A stretch of DNA of 64,000 nt from Oenanthe sinensis (taxonomy: Eukaryota > Streptophyta > Magnoliopsida > Apiales > Apiaceae), in NCBI GenBank assembly GCA_028671895.1, contig CM053796.1, forward strand, positions 23,558,860 to 23,622,859. The letters run 5' to 3'. The notes below the pieces were generated by a model. It was not told where the DNA came from. It did not search any database and saw nothing but the letters and a program-made list of their open reading frames with translations. Position numbers and translations under genes: made by a program. Every line of letters begins with the position of its first letter. Positions within the stretch are counted from its first letter, which is position 1. This document shows, one piece after another, positions 12,301-26,162 of the stretch.

Positions 12301-15300
12301 TTAAACTTAGCAAACAAATCTCATAGAGAGGATAACTCAACTAACAACTAGAAAAAATAAACGTCTGAGACTTGTAAATAATGCTACTGATTTTTCTAGA
12401 TCAGATTCTGCATTTCCAGAATTCTTGAATAACTGAAATGAAAGATGTTTGTTCCTCTAGCACTGAACTGATATTCATATAGCATCATCTTCATTTATAT
12501 GTGTTTGAGCTCTCTCTGCTTCAAAATCCTTCATAGTTTGAACTTAAAGAACTTATCATGAACAGAGCTTCATAAGAATCAATATTCCTGGGAACGTCTT
12601 CAATAGAACATAGAACATAGCTCAAATAATGTTCTCTCCCTAATAATGTGATTCTCCTTCTTTTTCTTCTTCTCCCTTTAGATAACCAATGGAAGTGTCA
12701 ATTCTTTTCTGTACATCCTACTTGGATGAGTAATCCTCTACTGACAACTCCTTTCAAGTATAGGATACAGTTTCTTGATTCTCCCATATTCTGTTGTTTC
12801 CCCTCAGGATCAGAAGATAAGATTTTCTTTTTCTTCTTGTCTAAAATCTCCCCCTAAGGATATTAACTTCTCCCAATGATACGAAGATAAGACTTGATTA
12901 CTTCTCCTTTTCTTCCAATAAATTCTCCCCCTTAGTTGAGGAATCCTCCAATGGCCCATCCTTTGAATGGTTTGTCTTCCAAAGAAGGTTCTCTTCTGTC
13001 ATTGATTGAGAAAATATAGTAGCTTTTCTTTCAGAAGTAGCAAGTAACAAGGGTAAGTGTTTGTTCTATGGTTTCCTCACTTCTACTATATTCTATTAGT
13101 GTTTACACTTAAGTGTCGAGCACTTAGAAGTGTTTCACTCTTTCTCTCCTTATCTCTCACTCAAGTGTATCTCTCCCTCACTTTCACTTAAGTGTTTCTC
13201 TCTCTCACTTTCACTCTTCATTTCAAATATAGCATTATGTACCTGTAAGTGAAATCCGTCAATTAATTTATATTCCCAACACCTGATTCATCAAAATGAA
13301 CTGAATCACTATCAAGTGGAGAATTGCCTCGTTGAGGTGTTTTTGATCTATCATGCATAAGCACTGTCTCAGCACATGACTCATTAGTTATTGCTAAATC
13401 ACTGTCTAGTGGAGCCTCACATCTTTGAGATGGGTTATCCCAAGATTTTAAAATCTATTAGGGAATCCTGCCATGTTCTATCAAGGAGTTGCCTCACACC
13501 TTCTCTGTAAACGGGAGGTGGACATTCCTTTTCAGGATCTGGAAATGTTCCTTCCAGGAGGGTCAACGTGGTAGACAATGTAATGAATGGCAATTTAGAG
13601 CCTATGTTTCCCTCGTAACCCTGTGACGGGAATTTGTGTAAAATACCCTACTTGACTCATCCGAAGAATTCTTGTCAAGCAATTGCCTCTCAAGCCCAGA
13701 TAAATCTGAACAAGAGATCTCCCTTTAGGGATGCAGAAGATTAACTTTTGTTTGAGGTATATACTTGGACAATGTAATGTATGGCTAACTAGAGTCCGTA
13801 TCTCCTCTAAATGCCTGTACCTCACACAGTGCGCGCCTTGCAATGTGTTCATAGAATTTATCTGTTTAGGCTTACCATCAGCGTGAGTGCAAGTGGTTTG
13901 CTTGACCCATTACAAAGTGCTCTGGCTGACGAGATAATTCAATGGACTCATCCTGTTGAGAGAATGATTCCAGAGACAGTTTTATTGCCTTTTCAGCTCT
14001 GCATCCTTTTGAGAAGATGCAGATGAGCTTACAGTTACCTCAGTTATATACTACTTTACTTCTCTGGAGGTAGAGTTGTGGGTGCACTTCCGACTTCATC
14101 CTTATTTGCTGCATTAAGTGCAGTTTCTCCCTTATCAACCTCTAACTTACATAAGTTCCTTATATCTCCAAGGGTTAATATATGGAAGTGGATGAATGAG
14201 TGTTTGGTGTTATGGTATGGGTAAGAAATTGATGGGTTTTCAACCTCTTGGCCAGCTTCTGTAGCCTCTAGGGGCTAAAAGGATAGAATCAACAAATAAA
14301 ATAAAGATATAATCACCTTAACATTCCAAAACATATTTGTCATCTCAATGAGAAGGAAAAATATAATAAGGAATGGTAATGGATTGCATTAAAGCACCTT
14401 TAGTAAAAGAGTTTTGTCGGTTCTAAAGATTTATCATTTAAGAACATGATACCAATAGAAATTTTCTTTAAGATACTTATCCCATAATAAAACGCAGGAA
14501 AGTGTATTAGAGAAAAATTCTATCACTTATGAATTTCTTATAAGGCAAACTTTCCATAATAAAACGCGGGAATTTATACCAAAGAAGAAATTCAACTCTC
14601 TTACCAAATTATATCTCAATAAAATGACCTTTTTCCATTAAAACCTATGTACTGTAAGTTTTGAAAATAGTTTTGCAAAACATCCTTATCAAATAGAGGA
14701 CTATGATTTCCCGACTCATAATGCACTTATGATTTACATCATTTTCGTCCACCTGATAGTATCCCCGACTTAAAATAAAAACATGACAATTGGGGTGAAT
14801 GAATGCTTAACAATACAGTACTAGGCCTTCAAAGCAACAACCACTGTTTAGGTACTCTGAATCAATGTGAAACATACATTGAAACAAGTATTTAAAAACA
14901 AATAAATTTACAAGTGATTGGTACCTTGAAGTTAAAATAATTTTTCCTAATAAAATAGCAGTCATAACGTATCTGCCACTTTAAAAGGAAAAATTAAGAG
15001 AGAAAACGGTTTTGAAAATATAGCATTTAAAACCAGCTTTGGAGAGAGGATAAAATATTTTGAGATTGGAGAAAAATTATCCTCAAGAAAATAAAGCAGG
15101 GCTGTAAATCAAAAGATTTTCAAAAGAGAAGTTTTGAAAAAGAATCTTGATGTTTTCTTCTCTAAAACTGATATGAAAATGAATGTATCTTTGAATAATA
15201 CATTTTGAAAAAGAAATAGACAAAAGTTTCTTTTTAATACATTCAAGTTTAAAATCCAGTCAAAGAAAGAAAACTAATAGTAATACTTATGTAATACTAA

Positions 15301-16399
15301 ACAGTTACCACAGACATGCATATATAAATCAAATAACACATGTGGCAATTATTCACTAGAACAATAAGCATTAAGACATATTTTTATTATTAGTGATTTC
15401 AGATAAGTAACATGTATTATCACTAATATTAAAAAATATCACAATTAATTGCACGAAAACATTAATAAAATATCATTATTTGATAATTATCAATAATTTT
15501 AAAATGCAAGAAATTATGCTTCTAATAATTTATCAAATCAAAATTATGAAACTAATAATCATTGAACTGCTTCAATCCATAATTTTAATAAGATAAAATA
15601 ATTTCGCTAAATACTAAAATATTCATTGGATTGAATATTAGCATCTAACTTCCTACGCTATATCTAATAATTGTCACTCTAGCATATTACAATTATACTC
15701 ATAACAATTATTATTGATATACGTAAGCTCAAGAAAATAGTTGAATAGAAATTCACAAGTCCTATAAATATTGATATTTAATACTTGTGATCCTAATTGC
15801 AACTCCTCGCAAACAAAATTAAATTTAGAAATATTTCTCACGTATATAAAATATTGAGAATTTTATACACATAACTTAGAAAATATTTCAGCTTTTAATA
15901 TTAGTGATTTTTTAAAATATGCATTGTTTATTTAGAACATAAATTCTAAATACTGTCACTAATATCAAAAGTATCATAATTATTTGTAATAAAATATTTA
16001 AAAATATTAGAGGAAAATATCAGAACAATTAAGCAAGATATCATTGACTAATACTCATTAAATATTTAACATGCAAATAATTATGCTTCTAACTTATGTT
16101 AAAAATCTAACTACCAGTTATGCATATAATATTGTAAGCATGATAATTAAACTAATAGCAAAAAGTATGAGGTACTAGATTTCAAAGAAAATCACAAATC
16201 CTTTAAATATTGAAAATTTAATACTTGTGAACTCATTTGAGAATTCCTTGCAGATGGGATTTTCAACAAATATGCATATAAATAATATCCCAAGTTTACT
16301 AACCAACTTAGATAAAATAAATTCATCAAGTTATTTAGCAAAAATCTGCAAGTTATTCTACTGAGGAAAACTCTCGAAAGAAATGATACCTGATGTCCA
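12301..16399 (-). other. Decayed 3' internal region of the outer element
   Basis: This lies between RNase H and the 3' LTR, where SIRE-type elements carry an extra reading frame. No long frame survives. Stretches at 13260-13560 look like decayed coding sequence (repeated GAATTGCCTC and CACTGTCT phrases). From about 14300 to 16240 it is AT-rich without recognisable coding. Several CTCCCCCT tracts (12845, 12925 and others) resemble extra polypurine tracts on the minus strand. I found no host gene here. Confidence 0.55.
15380..16240. repeat. Degenerate direct duplication of about 0.5 kb
   Basis: Phrases recur in the same order: ATTAGTGATTT at about 15391 and 15900, AATTATGCTTCTAA at about 15510 and 16080, and AATACTTGTGA at about 15780 and 16220. 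The spacings vary between 440 and 570, so indels separate the two copies. Confidence 0.5.
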
Positions 16400-16587
16400 C
16401 GCACTTGTTCCTTAGTTGGTGTAGAGAGAATCCAACAGAATTTTTGGAAATAATGACAGCTTCTAGGAATGACTTCCCTGTCTTTCTTACAACCTGCATT
16501 ATCTATATCTATATAGTCAATTAGGTTAAGCCTAGTATCTTTAGGGTCCCAGATTTTAAGAATTGGTGATCCCCTAAGATATCTAAC
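16400..16587 (-). pseudogene. RNase H relic of the outer element, 3' of the inner insertion
   Basis: On the minus strand the sequence beside the inner element reads like YLRGSPILKIW, then NAGCKKDR, matching the Copia RNase H start (YLKGT..LWYP, DYAGCKxDRKST). The aspartate motif is changed and stops are present. It continues the reading that ends at 29262 on the other side, which proves that the inner element inserted into this pol gene. Confidence 0.75.
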
Positions 16588-17347
16588 TGTTTTCCCAGTC
16601 GTACAAGTAGAAGGGGGGTTGAATACTTGTATGTCTTTTCTGCCCGATTTAAAATCAAATTAAAAACAAACTCAAACACAAAAATATGAATAAGTACTGT
16701 TTTGTATTATTGATTTGTGAATACAAAACTCTCCTAGGGTGTACACAAACCCTAGCAGCTTCTCTGTGTTTATCACAGCAACTCTCTCTATCTCTATACT
16801 CTCAAAATTTTACTCAGATAATTATTCTTCGACTTCCACACCTTTACAATTAGGTTACATAGAGTTTATATAGAGAGCTGCCTATCAACTAATAACAGAA
16901 AGATAAATTACAATAGGAATAGAATTTCTAATTATTAGTTGACAGTTTCCTTCTAGAATTCTCTTTCTTTCCCATAGCATATCTGCAATATATTTATCTT
17001 GATCTTCGAAGACTTTCCATTCCTGTGATCTTCTTCCAAATTTATCCTCAACTGTATAGACTCTGAAATCTTCAGACTCCGATGATCTTCAGACTCTGAT
17101 CACATGTAGACTCTGATAGATCACAGACTCTGATAGTCTATAGACTCTGATCACCTTCCAGACTCTGATCTTCATGCAGACTCTGGTTTCACTTTCTACA
17201 GAAATTCTTCTAAGTACAAGTAACATGAATGTTGACCATCTAGACTCTGATTATTCATTTCAGAGACTAGAAAGACTTATTACAGATAAACTAATCTAGA
17301 CCCTGTTCTAGTATTTTGTACATCATCAAATGAATATATCCCTAACA
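16588..17347 (-). repeat. 3' LTR of the inner SIRE-like element
   Basis: 760 bp, reading TGTTAGGG to GGGAAAACA on the minus strand. It contains a TATATAAA box (16865-16872), eight copies of AGACTCTG between 17055 and 17250, and a terminal stem-loop (16602-16631). It is nearly identical to 28501-29261. Confidence 0.97.
16602..16631 (-). other. Terminal U5 stem-loop of the inner 3' LTR
   Basis: TACAAGTA (16602-16609) and TACTTGTA (16624-16631) are perfect reverse complements around a 14-nt loop GAAGGGGGGTTGAA. On the sense strand the loop is C-rich. It ends 14 bp from the LTR terminus. The same structure with other stem sequences occurs in two other LTR families (41050-41080 and 51303-51333). 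Confidence 0.85.
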
Positions 17348-17364
17348 ATCTCCCCCTATTTATG
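17348..17364 (-). promoter_or_regulatory. Polypurine tract of the inner element
   Basis: On the minus strand ATAGGGGGAGATT directly precedes the 3' LTR, as expected for the plus-strand priming site. Confidence 0.85.
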
Positions 17365-17472
17365 CTTTATAAAATGTAAGCATAAATCAAGGTTTGATGA
17401 TGTCAAAACTAAAGAATAAAACTAATAATCTAGAACAGTATAAAAGAATTAAAAAAGAAAAAGAATTACTTC

Positions 17473-20400
17473 TCATTTAATCTTCTCAAAGGCTGGATTG
17501 TTCTTCAAAAATGAGTTTAGCATATTTTCTTCCACAATTGCAAGAGCTTCACCAACAAACTTCTTTAATTTCTTCATTTCTTCATTTGAACATTTAATTT
17601 GACAGTAAGCTGCTCTCAGATCATTTGCACTGCTTTCTTGATCTTTTAAGTCCTTCAACATCAGAACACTAACTTTCCCACTCATAGGCTGAAACCCAAA
17701 GTAATGACCCACACCTTCTTGAAATTTAATCTATTTTTCCTCCAATGGCATGACTTGATCATTTCCCTCAGTATCAACATATTTTAAAGAAAATTTGCCC
17801 ATTTGTCGATTTGCCTGTCTGTGCAAAATCAGCTTCCTATCAATCTCCTTGAACCATTTGTGTGTGACAGCTTCTTTGCTCTTGTTAACTTCATAAGCAA
17901 TTTGAAGTAGGAATCTAATATACTGTAGTTCCTCAGCCTGTTTGAAAAAGATAAAATTTGACTGACTAATCCATCTTACACTTCCACCTTCTAAGAAGTA
18001 AACCAGCATCTCATTCTTCACCTTTTCTGTACCTCCCTGACCTCCTTGTATCTTTGTTTCAAAAACATTATACACAATTTGAGCAGACACCACTTTATTT
18101 AAGTGCTTCTGAGTGATCTTCTCAAACTGCCTATCTGTCAAGGATTGAGGATCCCTGGTTAGAGTAGATGTTCTGTCAATGTCAGATTCTTCAAATCCTC
18201 CAAGACCTATCTTCTTTTTAGCTCTAAGTTGCAGATTTGATTGACTGCACTTCCAGTATGAAGGTTTTTGAGTTTGATCAGAGTCTGACTTCTTTCTTTG
18301 CTTATCAGAGTCTGACTTAGACTCTGATTTCCCATGTCTAGTCCCTGACTGATGTGTTGGAGTTCTTACTACTCCAGATTGCTTTTGTTGCACACCATCA
18401 GGACCCTTAGAACCATGAGAACTATCTCCATCATCACCATCTCTCCTCCGTTTAACTCCCCTTGATTGATTCTTGCATCCCTCATCCTTATGTCTCCTGG
18501 AGGACTCACCTTGCTTCACCTTGTCCCCCTTTTTGACATCATCATTACTGGTGACAGCCAAAAGAATCTGCTCAAGAACAGTGGAGATATTGGCCTGGGC
18601 TGCAATAACTGAATCAACGTTAGTGGTCAAATCAGAAACTGTAGTTTGAAGAGAGGCTTGAGTGGTAGTGATAGCAGCTAGAGCATCTTTAAAAGCGACC
18701 TCTTTGGATAATTGAAGGGAGTGAATTCTGTCAAATCTTGTATTGAGCAGAGAAGTTGTATTATCAACACTAGTGAGCTTTGTTTTAATATGAGAAATGT
18801 CCTGGACCACACTGGATAATTGAGCAGCAACATCAGGCAGCTTAGCTTTAACAGCTCCATCTAAGACTTGATCTTCTTCACCAGGATAGTAACCATGTTC
18901 CTGTTGAAAAGATTTTTTCTGAAAAGCCTTAAGTCTCTCAGACAGATGAATATCCAAAATACACTCAAAAGAATCTTTATCATTGATGCCTCGTTGCTGT
19001 GCAGACTCCCAAGACTGAGGAAACACCTGATCAAAATAGATAAAAGAAGGAGTATCATGATCATCATCTGCAGAAGTGCATTCCTCAGCAACAGGCTCTA
19101 GCTTTGTGAATGGAGGGGTAGACTCTGGTGGTGGTGTAGACTCCGAAACTGCAAACGGGACTATAGACCCTGACTCCTCCTGAGAGTGATCAGAGACTGT
19201 AGACTCTGGAAGTCTAGCCCTTATAGGCATTATTAAAAGAGGTTCTTCTGACTTCAATGTTGCAGCCTCAGTGAAAATGACAGGGTTATCCACCAAAGCC
19301 TCCATGACTCTATCTGCTCTCCTTGCTAGAGAATCCACCAGGTGAAGTTGGGGTCTCTGTGTAAATGATTTCTGAGCAGCAAGAGCCTCCTCCTGTTTGC
19401 CAATCTGCACAATCAGACATAGTGAATTGTCATCCATCCCCTGCTCCAACTCATTGGACCAACTCTTTGGAAAATCTTGATCCCAATAAGTAAAGCTAGG
19501 TTCAGGATACCCTATTCTCTCATGCTCACAGTGGGGTTAGACACCCACTTTCTCAATCTCACTCAGGCTCTCTACAGCCTTTTCTACCTCTCCTTTTGCC
19601 TGGTCCAGTGCCAGCCTCTCAGATATTTTTTCACTCAATTTGGAGGGTGCACTCAATAAACCTACAGAAGAGGGGTTGAGAGATAAAAATGGTGCTTCAA
19701 TACCTGAACCACCTTGATGGAGGGGAACCCCTTCAAATGTCTGAAGGCTAGGGGTTTCCACCAAGGGGTGAGCATCAACAGATTCTGAACCCTTACTAGC
19801 ATCTTCTCTCTTTTCAGAGTCTGTTGGCTCCAGTATTCCAGTCTCAGGGTATACTCTAGACTCTGACTGCTTCAGTATGACTTCATTAGAAGCCAGAGTC
19901 TGAGTGTTACCATCTTTGACTGTTTGTGCATAAGACTCCCCCTCAAGGTGGATAGACTCTGATAGAATAGATTGGGAAATTTTTTCATGAGCATCCATCA
20001 GAGTCTGTCCTCCCATATCACTGGGGTTCTCATCAGCTCTTTGGTGAGTTGTCAAGGAGGGCTCAACAGCATACTCCCCTGCCCCACTATCACCCAACCT
20101 CTGACTAGGTGGTTCTTGTGTGGGTGAGGCAGACTGAGCATCTTTATCACTAGTCACCACTGGTGCACTAGTCCCATCCTCCAACTGCCTTACACCACCT
20201 GCTACCTCCTATTGTTCTTCAAGAATAAATGCATCCAACTTGTGATGAAAGGCCCTGAGATGGATTGCATTGATTGCCTGGGCATCTATGAGATTGAAGA
20301 GGTCCTGCAGTTCCCTTCTTACTCTTTGAAAATAAGTGCCCTTGAATTGATCCAGTCTACTTTGGTAGGTTGGATAGATGTATTTGTTGGCAATTGTACC

Positions 20401-22389
20401 TATATTATGGACAAGATAGTCAGCCACCTGTCTTGACAGAGGTTGAATTTGAGAGATCCATTGAATGGCTGTCCTGTAGGTAACTCCATTATCCCAAATT
20501 GCTTCATAGTTAAAAACTGGTTGCTCAATCTCAGTTTCCAACTCAGCAACAGACTCTGTTGCTCTCCTTTTGTGGACCTTAAGCTTTTTAGGCTTGTTTG
20601 AAATGTACTGTTCAGAGTCTGGCACACCTAGTGCTTTGAGAACTGCATTTGTTCTGCCTTCTATGAGCCCAGCTGCTTGTACTTGGAATGAAGAGTTGAA
20701 TAGGTAGCTGTAGAGATTTTTGACCACATCCTGTGCAGACATTTGTAGCTCCTATTCCATTCTCTTCCTTAGGGCTTCATAGGTTGAAAGAAAATCCAAG
20801 ACTTGAGATTTAGTCTGATATTGTTCTGGATCTTCAACTGATTCCACCAAAGGATATAAGAATAACAGTGCCTCATCACTTGGAGTAATGATCTCATCAA
20901 TTAGGCATGGGGCTGCATCCAATGGCATTCCTTCCCAAAATGTGCCATGATCAGAGTCTAAAGGCAGTCTAGACTCTGACTCAACATTAGACTCTGGTTC
21001 AGGTGTTTTCTTGATTTCAGAGTCTGGCTCTGCAGGAGCCTTGGGAGCATCTGTTTCCTACAAAACAGGGTTAGTAATAATAACAGGCTTGTGTGTGTGT
21101 GCAGAATAAGCCTTCATTAACCTTCTGTACTTCTTAGCAAAAGATTTCTCGGGAGACTCAATGTGAGAATCCTGAGGTGCTCCCCTAGGTTTTTCAGAGT
21201 CTGTAGCCTTTTGAGAGTCTACAGACTTGGCTTGAAGGTTAGAATCAAGTGTATCATGACCTTCCTTTAGCAAAGAAAGTCCTTCAACAACTTGCTTCTC
21301 TAGTGGGTTGAGCTCCTCATCACTGTGCTCATCTATAAGCCTAGATTGAATCAATTTTCTTCTCTTTATAACTGGTGCCTGTTGAGAGACACCAGAGGTT
21401 GGTTTCTTTTTGGATTTTGGTTTGGAAGATTGTATAATTGAAGGGGATTGGGTGACTTGGGTAGGTGCAGGGGGACTCTCCATTACTTGTTCCTGCACCA
21501 TTTCACCACCAAAAAATGAAGCATTGTAGATAGAAGGTTTGTAGGATGAGAGTTTTACCTGCATTACTTGTGGATATGTCATTGCAGGTAGACTCTTCTT
21601 TTTGTCATCAATTCTCTTAATGTCAGAGAATATCCTCCTTTGCTGTTTGTATGCCTGCACACAGCAATCATCTGCCAACTTGGTTGACATGTCAGGAATG
21701 AAGTGATTGAGGAGAATCATAAGAAATCTATGATAGTAGACTTTCTTTCTCCCCTCATGCACATTATTTAATTTTGCTCCCATTTGAGTGAGCAACATAT
21801 CACCAATGTTGATTATTCTATCAAATAGGAGACTATGACCAATTTGATAAGTAATAGCAGTAATAGCATCAAATCCACTACACTTACCAGTAAAACACTT
21901 AGCAATTTGATCGAAGAAAAATGACCATTCTTTCCTTAAGTAAGGCCTAGTTATCTTGCTCATGTTATCTAAGCTAGCAGAATAACCTATTGCCTTAAAC
22001 ATGCTTTTAATGTCATCATCAGATACAATTTCATCAAAAATAGACTTAACAGGCAGTTTAAACACAGAATTAAGCACATCTGCAGTGACATCAAATGTAG
22101 TCAAACCAAAGGTAAACATTATTTTACCTGGTTGATCCTGAGAAGGATCAACTACCTTTGCAGTGCTCCATGCTTGTGATACAGCATCCATGTGAATGAC
22201 TGGTGATGCCTTGAGAATGTAGTGTAGCTCGGATTGTTCCAAGAAATCCATCACAGGGTAGTAGTCAGCGTCTACCCCTTTCCTATCTCCAAGAGCAGCA
22301 ACATTATTTGTGGTCATGAACTCGAAATCCCCAAATGTGAATGCAATCGCCTTGGGTCCTCTCATGACAGTAGAAACGGCAGCCATCAA
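17473..22389 (-). pseudogene. Third reading frame of the SIRE-like element (env-position ORF), about 1,640 codons, five in-frame stops
   Basis: From the ATG at 22389 a single frame runs to a TGA at 17473-17475, interrupted at 21058 (TAG), 20752 (TAG), 20209 (TAG), 19537 (TAA) and 17731 (TAG). There is no frame change. The first 300 codons form a globular region (starts MMAAVSTVMRGPKAIAFTF). Then come a basic, Ser-rich stretch, a long acidic and Ser/Thr-rich middle rich in E-S-D words, a predicted coiled coil around 18860-18590 (IKTKLTSVDNTTSLLNTRFD), a basic KS/RK-rich segment and a conserved-looking C-terminal block (VSAQIVYNVFETK). I see no clear signal peptide or membrane segment, so the env label is positional only. 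Function unknown; it sits where SIRE1-type elements carry their env-like ORF. Confidence 0.8.
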
Positions 22390-22833
22390 AGTTGTTGAGT
22401 TGAAAGTGATGGAGAAGCTTGAAGAATTTAGCTAGGGTTCGTAAAAAGCTCTGTGAATATTTTTGCCTTAGAAATCAATTGCAATAAACAAGTGAGTAAA
22501 TTGTATGAAAAATTCTATTTTGTTCAAGTTGCATACAATACACACGAGTCTACAGCCTGTATCCGGTCAAAAAAAAACTGTTACCACCTATTTCAAGTCA
22601 TTTGAACATTTTAAATGCAATCAGAGTCTGCAGGCGCGAATTTTAACCGTTTCAGAGTCTAGGCGATAATTTTCTCAGAGTCTACTGACTTTCAGAGTCT
22701 ACAGACTCGTCAGAGTCTAGACTCTGTCAAGGTAAAATACCAAACAAAATGTTGCACTAACAATTAATCACAGTGTGTTAAGACAGGGACTATAATTAAA
22801 GTACATACCTTGCTTCTTGTAATTTTTGATCAC
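22390..22833 (-). other. Spacer between pol and the third ORF
   Basis: A 444-bp stretch with no long reading frame. It carries a dense cluster of the AGAGTCT/AGACTCT word (22622-22735, six or more copies, two of them overlapping), which shows that the word is not confined to coding sequence. Confidence 0.7.
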
Positions 22834-25800
22834 TTATATATTTAACATGCCTAATTCACCTACCAGTCTGAGAAAGGTAGACTCATCAAGTGGTTTTATT
22901 AAAATGTCTGCAATCTGTCTGTCAGTTGGAACATAGTGAAGTGTCACAGTACCATTTTCAACATGTTCTCTAATAAAGTGATACCTGACATCAATGTGCT
23001 TTGTTCTGGAGTGTTGGACTGGATTCTCTGCAATTTTAATAGCACTAGTATTATCACAATACATAGGAATATTTGAGAATGTTAGTCCATAATCAAGTAA
23101 TTGATTTCTCATTCACAGGATTTGAGCACAGCAACTTCCAGCTGCAATGTATTCAGCCTCAGCTGTTGAGGTTGATACAGTCTGTTGTTTCTTGCTAAAC
23201 CAAGAAATTAATCTGTTGCCAAGAAACTGGCACTGTCCTGTTGTGCTTTTCCTATCTACTTTGCATCCTGCATAGTCAGAATCTGAATAGCCAATTAGTA
23301 AAAAATCTGACTCTCTAGGATACCAAAGTCCAAGAGTTTGTGCCCCCTTGAGATATCTAAAAATTCTTTTCACAGCTATTAAGTGTGATTCTCTAGGGTC
23401 AGCTTGAAATCTAGCACACAGACAAGTTGCAAACATTATATCTGGTCTACTAGCAGTTAAATATAACAATGAGCCAATCATACCTCTGTAACTAGTGTTG
23501 TCAACTTTCTTACCCTTTGGGTCAGAGTCTAGCTTAGTAGCTGTTGACATGGGAGTTTTAGCAGATACAAAATCTTGCATATCAAACTTCTTCAACAGTT
23601 CTTTTACATACTTTGTTTGATTGATGAAAATTCCATCATCATTCTGTTTGACTTGAAGCCCCAAAAAGAAGTTTAATTCTCCCATCATGCTCATTTCATA
23701 ATTTGACTGCATTAGTTGACTAAACTTTTCACAGAGATTATCATTAGTAGATCCAAATATAATATCATCAACATAAATTTGGACAAGCAAAATATCACCT
23801 TTATATTTTCTAATAAAGAGAGTTTTGTCAATGGTACCTCTTGTGAATCCATTTTCAAGAAGGAATTTTGAAAGAGTTTCATACCATGCTCTAGGTGCTT
23901 GCTTCAATCCATATAGTGCCTTGTCTAACCTGTAAACATGATCAGGAAACTTTGGATCAATAAATCCTGGTGGTTGCTCCACATAGACTTCTTCTTCCAA
24001 TTCTCCATTTAAGAAAGCACTTTTCACATCCATCTGATACACCTTGAATTTTGAATGAGCTGCAAAGGCTAGAAACATTCTAATAGCTTCCAATCTTGCT
24101 ACTGGTGCAAAAGTTTCATCATAGTCAATTCCTTCCTCCTGTGAGTATCCTTTTACAACTAGCCTTGCTTTATTTCTTACTACAGTTCCATTCTCATCAA
24201 GTTTATTTCTATACACCCATTTTACACCAACCACTGATCTATTTCTAGGTCTTGGTACAAGTTTCCACACTTTATTTCTCTCAAATTCATTCAATTCTTC
24301 TTGCATTGCAATAATCCAATCAGGGTCTTGCAAGGCTTCCTCAATTTTCTTGGGTTCATTCTTTGAGAGAAAACAGCTATAAAGACATTCATTTTGAGTG
24401 GTTGTTCTTGTTTGTACACCACTCTCAGGATCACCAATTATCAAGTCAGGAGTGTGATTCCTTGTCTATTTTCTAGCAGGTGGAAGATTGGTTCTTGAAC
24501 TTGAAACTCCCTCTAAGTCATTTGCATCTTCTGTATTTGAGTGAAATTCAAACGAAGAGGCTCCCCCTAAATTGCTTGACTCTGACAAGAGTTTAGAGTT
24601 GCTTGATCCAGACCCTGATGAGTTAGACTCTGTCTGTCTAGACTCTGTCTGGATAGACTCTTTTTGGGTAGACCCTGACCTGTTAGACTCTGAATTATTT
24701 GGAGTTAAATTTTCTGGCTCCCCCTCAGAATGTGCAGGTTCCTGTGTTAGTTCAGGATTTATTCTAGGGTCTTCATCCTCTTCTTCTTCATTTATCTCAG
24801 AACTTTTTAGATTTTCAAATTCCAGTGTTGTAGACTCTGACTCATCCTGCAATTCTGTAAACTTTTTATCATCAAATGCAACATGAATAGATTCCATAAC
24901 AATTTTGGTTCTGAGATTAAACACTCTGAATGCTTTTGTGTTCGATGCATATCCAAGAAAGATTGATTCATCTGCCTTGGCTTCGAATTTGCTTAGATTT
25001 TCAGGATGTACTTTCAGTACATAACACTTACATCCAAATATGTGAAAGTGTTTTACACTTGGCATCTTGTCCTTTATCATTTCATAGGGAGTCTTTCCAT
25101 GCATGTTTATTAGAGTGCAGTTTTGAGTGAAACATGCTGTATTGACTGCCTCAGCCCAAAAATATACTGGCAGCTTAGACTCTGCCAACATTGTTCTGGC
25201 AGCTTCTATGAGTGTCCTATTCTTTCTTTCCACAACTCCATTTTGTTGAGGAGTTCCTGGTGCAGAAAATTGTTGAGTAATTCCCTTTGATGCACAATGG
25301 TTCTCCATGATTGAATTCTTGAATTCAGTACCATTGTCACTCCTCAGAATTCTTACTATTTTCTTTGATTTTCTTTCCAAAAAAGTGATATGATCTATTA
25401 TGTGTTGAGAAGCTTCATCCTTTGAATGTAGAAAGAAAACCCATGTGAATCTTGTAAAATCATCTACAATAACAAGAGTATATTTATTTTTGTTAATTGA
25501 CATAACATTTACTGGACCAAATAAATCAAGATGTAGTAAATAAAAGGGTTCAGAAATGGTATTTATTGTCTTGCTCTTGAAGGATGATTTCCTTTGTTTT
25601 CCAAGTTGACATGCTTCACAAAGTCCATCTTGTACAAAATCAGCCTGTGGTAATCCTCTTACAAGATTCTGTTTAACCAACTTGTTGAGTGTTTTGAAGT
25701 TAATGTGTGATAGTTTCTTGTGCCATTTCCAGCTTTCTTCAGTTGAGGCCTTGCTGTATAGACATGTGACTTCACTGTTTATGCAATCCTCCAAGCTGGC

Positions 25801-26151
25801 TTCATAAATGTTACCATGTCTGTGTCCTTTGAAAACCACAATGCCTGTTTCTTTGTGAGTCACAAGACACTCTTTGTTGTCAAAGCCAGTATGGTAACCT
25901 TTGTCTCCAAGTTGACTTATGCTTATTAAATTGTGCCTTAAGCCATCAACTAGAGCTACTTGTTCAATGATGACATTCCCAAGTACAATCTTGCCATATC
26001 CCAGTGTTTGTCCTTTGTTGCCATCTCCAAAGGATACTTCTGGGCCAGCCATTTCCTCAAAGTCTGTAAGCAGGGATTTCTTTCCAGTCATATGTCCTGA
26101 GCATCCACTGTCCATGATTAGGGTTACTTTCTTTACCCTAGTTCCCTGCAT
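22834..26151 (-). pseudogene. Copia pol: protease, integrase, reverse transcriptase, RNase H, with two nonsense codons
   Basis: A single frame on the minus strand. Protease: MDSGCSGHMTG, with the DSG active site near 26115. Integrase: an HHCC zinc finger (WHKKLSHIN .. CEACQLGKQRK) and a D-D-E core at HLDLFGP (about 25515), RSDNGTEF (about 25335) and GVVERKN (about 25230). RT: KWVYRNKLDENG to QMDVKSAFLNG, and the catalytic YVDD near 23770. RNase H: DSDYAGCKVDRKSTTG near 23270 and YCDNTSAIKIAENP. TAG at 24466-24468 and TGA at 23113-23115 both stand where this family normally has Trp (PARKW, QILWM). The start is in another frame than gag, so a frameshift or a lost fusion lies near 26155. Confidence 0.92.
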
Positions 26152-26162
26152 ACATAAAGCAA

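Noticed and set aside
17473..22389. Reading the third ORF as a retroviral envelope
   Set aside because: I see no signal peptide, membrane span or cleavage site; only its position resembles an env gene.
24572..24886. Plus-strand frame rich in Asp, Ser and Leu
   Set aside because: It is the antisense of the Glu/Ser-rich linker between integrase and RT of the inner element.
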